DNA of 64,000 nucleotides from contig NC_087389.1 of the NCBI RefSeq assembly GCF_963675165.1, positions 2,514,001-2,578,000 on the forward strand, read 5' to 3'. Origin of the DNA: Halichondria panicea. Lineage: Eukaryota > Porifera > Demospongiae > Suberitida > Halichondriidae. Shown one piece after another: positions 57,725 to 64,000 of this stretch (positions within the stretch are counted from its first letter, which is position 1; each line of letters begins with the position of its first letter). The notes beneath the pieces were generated by a model that did no database searches, was not told where the DNA came from, and was given only the letters and a program-made list of their open reading frames with translations. A program made the translations under genes and the position numbers.

Positions 57725-58480
57725 TTAAGAAGGATTGAAGGATCCCCATCTAAGCCAGACACATTGGGGATTGCAGTGGTAGTAAACATTAGAGAATTTT
57801 TTTTGTGAGGTTCGACTTCCTGTTGGTATAAACTCCCCCCATTCTTGGTGCTCTATACAGATATCATTAGGTGGCTTCAGATTCTTTTCGTACTGATTTT
57901 TACACCCAAAGCATACTTTAATGTTTCCCTTGATAAAGGTAACAGTCCATGGAGCTCCACTTGAATGAGGTGGACCATATGGAGTGCTCGTACACCTTGG
58001 ATTAGGCAAAAAATATGGAGATGGTGGACAGTACAGAGCGCTTAATCCACTTGGACAGTATGGATAAGATGGAGTGCTTGGTCCACTTGGAGTGCTTGAT
58101 CCACTTGGACAGTATGGATAAGATGGAGTGCTTGATCCACTTGGACAGTGTGGATAAGATGGCAGTGTGGATAAGATGGAGTGCTTGATCCACTTGGAAT
58201 GCTCGGTCCACTTGGACAGTACGGATAAGATGGATACGGTGCTATGGAAGTAAAGTGGTATGAAGGACTGCTTTTATCTTGAAACGTGGCTCCTACTGAA
58301 ATACTTTGCGTATTCGATTCAATCGATTGTGTAACAGTCATTGGCACACGGGTACAAGTTTTATCATCGCAATTCTGCTTCCTCTTGCGAGGAGGAACAC
58401 CACCTTTTCTGCCTCTTCCTTTTGGCATGTTTGTGGTGACAAGGTAGGTAACATTGGGTGCCTTCTTCTTCTTCAAATAC
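57725..58480 (-). pseudogene. Protein with YPYCPSG-type repeats and a conserved zinc-type module
   Basis: The minus-strand start is MPKGRGRKGGVPPRKRKQN (~58430), a basic nuclear-type N-terminus. Pro/Ser/Tyr/Cys repeats follow (YPYCPSGPSIPSGSSTPSYP). At 57800-57960 is a compact module TVTFIKGNIKVCFGCKNQY ... CIEHQEWGEF ... NVYYHCNPQCVWLRWGSFNP. The C-x2-C, H and H-C-x3-C residues suggest zinc binding. I recall similar modules in uncharacterised invertebrate and fish proteins, often in transposon-rich regions. A 17-bp duplication ('ccatcttatccacactg', ~58140-58175) throws the repeat region out of frame relative to the module, so this copy is probably broken. Confidence 0.5.
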
Positions 58481-59210
58481 GAAATAAATTGCTTGATTGT
58501 TTAGATAAATCTTGCTGACCTTCATCTTCTCCTTCTCCATTTCTCCTTCTCCATTAGACCATGTACACATGTACGGTACGTACGTACCATGAGGTGTTTG
58601 GGATGGACGCATGTACGTGCAGTAGGAAAATAATGAGGTCAAAGGTAAAAAAAATTGCTATAATAGAATATCTACTATACTTTTGTTCTATTAAAGAAAA
58701 ATCTGGTAGTCCAGTTAAAGAAAAATCTGGTAGTCCAGTAGTCCAGTCCAGTGAATAGAGACACCCCAAGCTAACTGTAATTAACCCTTTAACCTTAATT
58801 AACAGTGAAGTGAAATGTCTGTAAATTCTCCATCGGGTTTCCAGAGCAATAAAATGCATTTACCAATAGAATGCCCATACAACAAGGAATAAAATGTGTT
58901 GCCATAACAACCACGGTTATTACTCTCACCCGTTTTTATCATTTTAAATGCTCGGCCAGCAATCCAAAAATTTTTTTTTATGGATCAGCCTATCATATGG
59001 TATAAAGGCTTGACTAAGCTTGATTTTCACATCGTACATGTATTACTATATCGGTGAACGATCTATGAAATTTACAAGCTCACATCACATAAAGACTGTT
59101 CAGACTGTTCATTACTGACTGTTCATTACTGCTAATTCTATTTTAGCTATACTATACTCACTACTGATATATACTCACTACTGATATTCTAGCTATACTA
59201 TACTACTTGC
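58481..59210. other. Spacer without recognised gene
   Basis: AT-rich DNA with two exact 24-bp units ('aaagaaaaatctggtagtcc' + 'agtt/a') at 58694-58740. Tandem 'gactgttcattact' occurs at 59096-59131, and 'tatactcactactgata' twice at 59153-59186. Confidence 0.5.
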
Positions 59211-59214
59211 CAGA

Positions 59215-59458
59215 GTATACTACTTGCCAGAGTCACACAGTGAGCCCTCTCCTGGTCTTTCACCGTCCCGGTCCATAGTGCTAGCGTCTAGGTCCATGTC
59301 ATGCATGTCCTCAGTCCCAGACAGTTCATCAGCGTCTGGCATAAAGCTGGTAGCCTTTGGGAGGTATCCTACTAGGCACTGTCATCACCAGAGGAGACAT
59401 CGCCATTGCTGTCCTCAAGCTGTTCAAGCACATCGGCACCAGTAAACAACCTAGCCAT
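59215..59458 (-). pseudogene. Acidic N-terminal fragment, piggyBac-transposase-like
   Basis: ATG at 59458 gives MARLFTGADVLEQLEDSNGD, then VSSGDDSA and a stop. In the next frame the acidic theme continues (SFMPDADELSGTEDMHDMDL, DASTMDRDGE). A short hydrophobic start then a long D/E/S-rich stretch is typical of piggyBac transposase N-termini. There is no TTAA-bounded terminal repeat nearby, so the family is uncertain. Confidence 0.3.
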
Positions 59459-59696
59459 AGCTTCGTGCGGTAAGATGCTAATGAAATTTTAACATAGCAA
59501 CGTGGCTTGGAAATTTCTAGACTAAATTGCACGTGAGTATCGCAGAAGCAGAATTAGAATTTCGCAAAAAAAGTCACTATTGCGGGCCACGATCGTGGCC
59601 CGTTGGCGATTAAAGAATTATTTATATAAACTGGACTTTGCACTTTGTTTCTTCCTTTAAACACAAGTTTATTATAAAACGCAGACAATAGGGGGG

Positions 59697-60600
59697 TTAT
59701 TGGGCTGGTGGAAGTTCAACATCAGGATCCGAACTTTCCCTGCATGGGGACAATTTTTGGGGACAATTTTTGGGGACAATTTTTAAAAACAAAGCAACAT
59801 CATATTTCACACCCTTCCATTTCCTTCTCCTTTCTAAAAGCCAGTGCTGCAAACTTCTATATGAGTTTTCAAAAACGAGAGGTCTACTTCCTTCCCACAC
59901 TCCAGGCACGCACTTCTCCTTCAGGCACTTCTCCTTCGGCTCGTCTTCAAGCTGCATAAGTATAATTATTATATTAGCACCCACATACCCTCTTACTACT
60001 AACCACATTTGCCGCATCACCGATGGTCGGATATAAACTCTCGCTTGCTGCTTGAGCTTGGAAACAGAAGTGAGGAAGGTACAATCAATCGGAACCAATT
60101 GCTTGCTGTAAGACCATTCGTTCTACTAACCCACCAGCTTTTTCTAATAAGGGAAAGGCTTGCACAATTACTTCTTTCAGATGGGCGTAACTTCCACTTA
60201 GCTTAAATACCAACTTTTTTTCTCCGAGCTCAGCAGTCTTAAGGGTATACTTATCCTGTGGAGTCGGTACAAGTTCTACAGTAGATTGACCCAGGCACAC
60301 AAACTTGTGCATCCAGGTTAAACCTCCACGCTTCTTTTCATATGGGTTACTTCTTCGTCTGCCTGTTGCCCTTGGACGTAGCATATCTTGCACGTTAAAA
60401 TTACTACAGAATTAGAAGTAATTGGCTATAGTTACAACCAACATAAAATAGTGCACCAAACCCTATGAGTATAGCCTACCTTGGCTGTAAATTAGAGCTG
60501 GAGCTGGAACCTGCTTCCGTACGAACACTGGAACTGGGTTCCCCACTGTCATGACTACTTGAAGCTGGCTGCAGGAGTAAGTTTTAAAAGACCAACTAAC
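59697..60600 (-). pseudogene. Conserved YIRP-module protein (G2E3/HECT-associated type), frameshifted
   Basis: A Ser-rich exon-like block (60483-60580, EPSSSVRTEAGSSSSSN) ends at GGTAGGC. The next block (60085-60393) reads GGLTWMHKFVCLGQSTVELV, then PTPQDKYTLKTAELGEKKLV and AFPLLEKAGGL. A frame change follows, then LVPIDCTFLTSVSKLKQQAR and VYIRPSVMRQMW (60000-60098). A GTAAGAG donor and TTATGCAG acceptor join, in phase, to LEDEPKEKCLKEKCVPGVWE ... SYRSLQHWLLERRRKWKGV (59697-59950). The WTH.F.CL ... P....K..L..A.LG.KK..F ... FP.L...GG ... VYIRP series is a module I associate with uncharacterised sponge and cnidarian proteins, some carrying UIM and HECT domains. The UIM gene lies 3 kb downstream on the same strand. 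Confidence 0.45.
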
Positions 60601-60639
60601 CTACACTTTCTTTGCTTTATTTTTTGCAGATTCTTGTGC

Positions 60640-60960
60640 AGTGTTTTCGCACAACAGTGATGGTACCTTCGTGAAAATGCCGGCTGTTCATAGAGGAGTC
60701 CTTGTCAGTAATTACTTCATTCAAGACAAAACCAGCAGCCTTCACCTTGCTCGTTAAACATATCCCCCTCGGTACTGCATTGTGCCCTGGACCTTTCTTT
60801 GTTCTGTGAGAAAACCATGCAATGGCTCGTAATCGTGCAAAGAAGCTGAGGATTTGTTGGAATAGTGGCCCGGGTCAGTTCCGCTAATGCCATTGACATG
60901 CCAAAGGACACATCAAGAGACAATCCAACCTGCTGTGCGACGTCTCTGCACAATTCCTAA
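60640..60960 (-). pseudogene. Transposase-like fragment
   Basis: Minus-strand frames include GLSLDVSFGMSMALAELTRA and, in another phase, FVLNEVITDKDSSMN, then EGTITVVRKHCTRI. The pattern [V/I]xDxDSS...FPEGTxTYCxNHC occurs in uncharacterised invertebrate transposase-like proteins. Its Asp pair could be catalytic, but that is recalled rather than shown. The sequence is broken by frame changes. Confidence 0.3.
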
Positions 60961-61117
60961 CCTTGTTCAGGAACTTGGACACTCATGCTGGGGTGAGAAA
61001 CATTTATGTCTCATAATAATACCCCTATATACCCCTATACTTATATTATCGCTCTACGTCTCTAAAATATTGTCCAAGAAACTTTACTCTGCCTACTTTC
61101 CGGAATTAGATTTACTG

Positions 61118-61142
61118 TCTGTCTGTCTGTCTGTCTGTGCAT
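61118..61142. repeat. (CTGT)n microsatellite
   Basis: Six consecutive CTGT units near 61118-61138, within otherwise unremarkable DNA. Confidence 0.85.
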
Positions 61143-61488
61143 GTTGGTAGATTCGATGGTTCCTTTTAGGAAGTGGACCCATTTCTTTTAAGGTAATACA
61201 ATGCAGTGTTCGATGCACTGTTCATAAATCAAGCTGCTTGCTTGTCTCGTCTGTAACTAGGCAGTTTGTAGATAGATAGGACCAAGAACTCGGTAGGTCA
61301 GTTTATCGTCTAATTTAATATTTGACAAAATGGGCAATGACCACACGATATCTAGTTAGCGTACTGATAGCTAGCAATAGCTAGCAAGCGATATAGACAC
61401 ATAAAATATTTAGAAAATATAATAATTCATGAGCAAACACTGCATCGAACCTTAAAATCTTAATGTAAGCCTTGAAAGAAAACGAAGA

Positions 61489-61644
61489 ATGTTAGATATC
61501 AGTAGCGACTTCGAGAGTGAAGAGGAGGAGAGTGAGGAGAGTCAAGAAAAGTGGTATTCAGAAGTTGTTAATGGGCCGTATAGCATTGCAGCCTTTTCAG
61601 AAGAGTCAATAGCAAAACTTGTTCACCGAGTGTTGCTACTCTAG
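61489..61644 (+). CDS. Short acidic ORF, unrecognised
   Basis: The frame MLDISSDFESEEEESEESQE, then KWYSEVVNGPYSIAAFSEES, is 51 codons ending in TAG. The strongly acidic start resembles N-termini of transposon-associated proteins. It precedes the RAG1-like copy C by 500 bases on the same strand and might be its first exon, but no splice site is evident. Confidence 0.3.
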   Translation: MLDISSDFESEEEESEESQEKWYSEVVNGPYSIAAFSEESIAKLVHRVLLL

Positions 61645-62109
61645 TTAGCTCTGCACTGGAACGCTAGCTATTGGTAGCTGCAACAGTGAAAAAAAAAAAG
61701 CTGCAAGGCTGACTTGCAATTAATCAACTTTTGGCATCGATCACCATCCATATAAAAGGCAAATCCATATAAAGCTATAATTAGCATGGCAGTTATTCAT
61801 TTAAACATTTAAATTTAAATCACATGCAAGCAGAGTGACTGTCATGTGCATCTTGTCATCTACTGAATGTCATCTACTGAATGACACATGGACTGCATGG
61901 AAACTGCACTGCTACAAGGTGCTAAGTGGATGTGTTCATAAGTGATCACTGATCAGCTGGAGTTTTTCCACGAAGTGTACTCTGCAGCAACAGGTAATTG
62001 AACACATTTTTACAACAAGATATTAGGTCCAAAACTTGATGAAAATTTTGATTAGAATAGAATACAATACAAAAATAATACAAAAATAATAGTGTAGAAA
62101 CAATATATT

Positions 62110-63320
62110 ATTTATATAATGTCTAGGAATGAATCAAGGTAGGTGCACTCGCCCGAGTGTGTTGTGTGGTTCTCATTATAAAAATAAGAAGGGCCGAGCG
62201 TACTCTTGCTCAGAGAGAAAGGTCGATATCCTAAAGGTGTTCGGCATAGACATCAGTGAAGATGTGGAAACAACTCATCCACAGCAGTGTAACAATAATA
62301 TTATTATAGCTATGGACGTATTATAGCTATGGACGGAAGACTGCTCACAGCGAGGACAACTGCCTAGTTTGTTCTACTCACAGTATTGGTGGGAGGCCAA
62401 GGCTTCCGGTCATGCATCCAGTACGTCCACACAATTGCTCCTCCCACCTTCTCGCTCCTCCCACCTGCTGTCAACGATATTTTCGAATGCCCTCTTTGTT
62501 TACACATTGTAGATAAGCCGATCGAGCTGTTGTTTGTGCGAGCGCTTAAGAGGCCTGTCATGCCCACTCTGAGGGCAACATGGAGGTCACATGCAGTATG
62601 TGTGCAAAACGTGGTCATCTGAGAAATCAGTTGACAGCATGTGTGTCTGCACCTCTCAATGCAACTGACCTATTGAGCAGACGTGACCTTGACACGCTGA
62701 TTAACAGGTAATATACCATTATATAATTTCACAGCCTAGCTCACCTCACCTAGAGTGAGTGCCAGTCAAACCGACCCCTGAGACGCCGCAGTTGCTGGAG
62801 GGCGATACAGATGTGTAATGAGGTCAGGACGACTGAGCGGGAGAAGCAGCTGAAGACCAGTTGAAATTCTCGGTGACAGAAAGCCTGGGGATTCAATCGG
62901 TCCTCAATTAATATACCAATGAACAAGTTACGACTTATGAAACGGTCAGTGAATAAATCCAGGAAGACTTTACTTTTTTAACCAAACAATATGCAACCAA
63001 ATGTGAATTGCGGGTGGACAATCTTAAGAGTCAGCTTGTTCCCTTCACCTTCCCACTCAAGGATGGCAAGCACACAGTTGACATGCTCCACTTCGAATCT
63101 CTGGGAGAAGATTGAGTATATTACTTGTGTATAATACACTTAGACAATTTATAATGGTGTATTTTGTTTAGAGTTGGTGGGGATAAGGGCTGACCTTCCA
63201 AATTTGCAACATTGATCACCCAGTCAACACACTTGTGCCTTTGAAGCTCCAGACAATGTCTCGTACGAAAACAGTCTTCACAACAAGACATGGAGGTACT
63301 ACATGATTACTACATGATTA
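62110..63320 (+). pseudogene. RAG1-N-terminus-like transposon gene (copy C, best preserved)
   Basis: Block 1 (62129-62300) reads SVLCGSHYKNKKGRAYSCSE, then RKVDILKVFGIDISEDVETT and HPQQC. Spaced Cys residues followed by KVF.IDI..DV...HP...C closely resemble the segment just before the RING finger of vertebrate RAG1. Block 2 (62390-62700) has VGGQGFR, then IFECPLCLHIVDKPIEL, a RING start, and, after a frame change, CAKRGHLRNQ and NATDLLSRRDLDTLIN. Block 3 (62810-63115) has LTTEREKQLK-like and ELRVDNLKSQLVPFTFPLKD, then GKHTVDMLHFESLGE. Block 4 (63170-63300) has a frame-broken VGGDKG, then LTFQICNIDHPVNTLVPLKL. Known relatives of this layout are the N-RAG-TP elements of molluscs. Stops and frameshifts show this copy is inactive. 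Confidence 0.5.
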
Positions 63321-64000
63321 AAACATAAAACATAAAATAATAGTCAATATTTGTACAGTGTTCTTTAGTGGAGTTCTTATGCGTTTGGGTTGTCAGGTGT
63401 ATAATTATTATATACACGTACCTTGTATCATATCAATAAGGTTGAAATTGCTGCTTATGGTGTGTGATCAAATCAGAGCAGTTGCGTGATCCACCCGAAG
63501 CACTGACAGCATCCTGCAAGGCTTTGTTGCAGCTGGAGGGAAACTTGCTCATGCCAAACACTGTGTCAGGGAACCGTTTTTCAAGAAAATCCCTCTGAAT
63601 CAAGTAAATTAACACACACACCCACCTTATTCCTTAATTGGATGCAGGTTTGCCCCCCAGGACTGCACATTAGTTTAGGGATTTTCTATTTCCTGTTCTC
63701 ATTGATTGTAAATTATTTTGTAGGGAACTCAATCATCTAGATTGGCTCTACTGGTTGGAAGGTGAGGAGGAGGATGACCCACGACCTCCGCTCGGAACTC
63801 GAAAACAAACTGGTATGTGCTAATAGGTACACTAAATACAAATGACTAAACTGAACGCCACCATAACGAAAGGGTTCAAGAAAGAAGAGGGTTCGATGGC
63901 CCATTCATTAAAGCCCTCGATGCAGCAGCCCTCGACAATTTTAACGTCAGAAGGCAGTCCGAGGGACATTTGTTGGAAACAATGTACGTGTTAATGCCAC
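63321..64000. other. Window end with a possible exon
   Basis: After a TTTTGTAG acceptor-like site (63715-63722) the plus strand reads ELNHLDWLYWLEGEEEDDPR, then PPLGTRKQT, followed by a GGTATGTG donor-like site (63811). This has the look of a real exon. It may be a further exon of the RAG1-like element or of a gene continuing outside the window. A minus-strand frame at 63433-63621 has no known motif. Confidence 0.3.

Overview
The window looks like repeat-rich nuclear DNA of an early-branching animal, most likely a demosponge. It is AT-rich with many short AATTAT-type stretches, has GT..AG introns, no operons and no bacterial gene spacing. Its transposon and gene families (pogo-like DDE, piggyBac, Copia, a DIRS/Ty3-like RT, CACTA tnp2, RAG1-N-terminus-like pieces, a RecQ-like helicase, UIM and lineage-specific zinc modules) are ones I associate with sponges and cnidarians. 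The species assignment is inference. No intact conventional host gene was found; most coding signal is transposon-derived or broken.

Layout. 0.5-1.8 kb: a plus-strand multi-exon fragment resembling SAMD3-like, transposon-associated proteins. 2.6-6.1 kb: two relics of a RAG1-N-terminus-like element around a TCTCCCACC minisatellite and a GACACAG satellite with a 392-bp higher-order duplication. 6.4-13.1 kb: a complete ~0.9 kb piggyBac-type element with TTAA flanks, three partial copies, and two other inverted-repeat elements. 17.7-23.5 kb: a Copia retrotransposon whose LTR/gag/protease part is on the minus strand while the rest of pol and the other LTR are on the plus strand, with a palindromic element nested inside. 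23.6-26.6 kb: further retroelement fragments and a minus-strand hypothetical gene. 26.8-27.8 kb: an inverted-repeat element built on GATCAACT iterons. 28.6-34.0 kb: a 5.4-kb pogo-like transposon with 386-bp terminal inverted repeats, a frameshifted DDE transposase, a coiled-coil region and an array of tandem mini-exons. 34.0-36.0 kb: a CACTA tnp2 fragment and a second complete piggyBac-type element. 41-42.3 kb: another Copia relic with an inverted internal block. 44.3-45.4 kb: an element with 37-bp perfect terminal repeats and a TTATT duplication. 51.3-54.9 kb: a minus-strand hypothetical gene, a foldback element and a RecQ-like helicase relic. 56.8-61.0 kb: a minus-strand cluster with a UIM, an 18-residue repeat protein, a conserved zinc-type module, a YIRP-type module and transposase-like pieces. 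62.1-63.3 kb: the best RAG1-N-terminus-like copy.

The strongest unusual system is inside the pogo-like element. Downstream of the coiled-coil region there are at least 14 short exon-like units, each a multiple of three bases (60, 33, 48, 51, nine of 57, 51). All have AG/GT borders in the same phase, so any number can be included without frameshift, and they encode a basic ~19-residue repeat. A second window-wide signal is very frequent immediate tandem duplication of 10-25 bp, which breaks many reading frames and may be either biology or assembly artefact.
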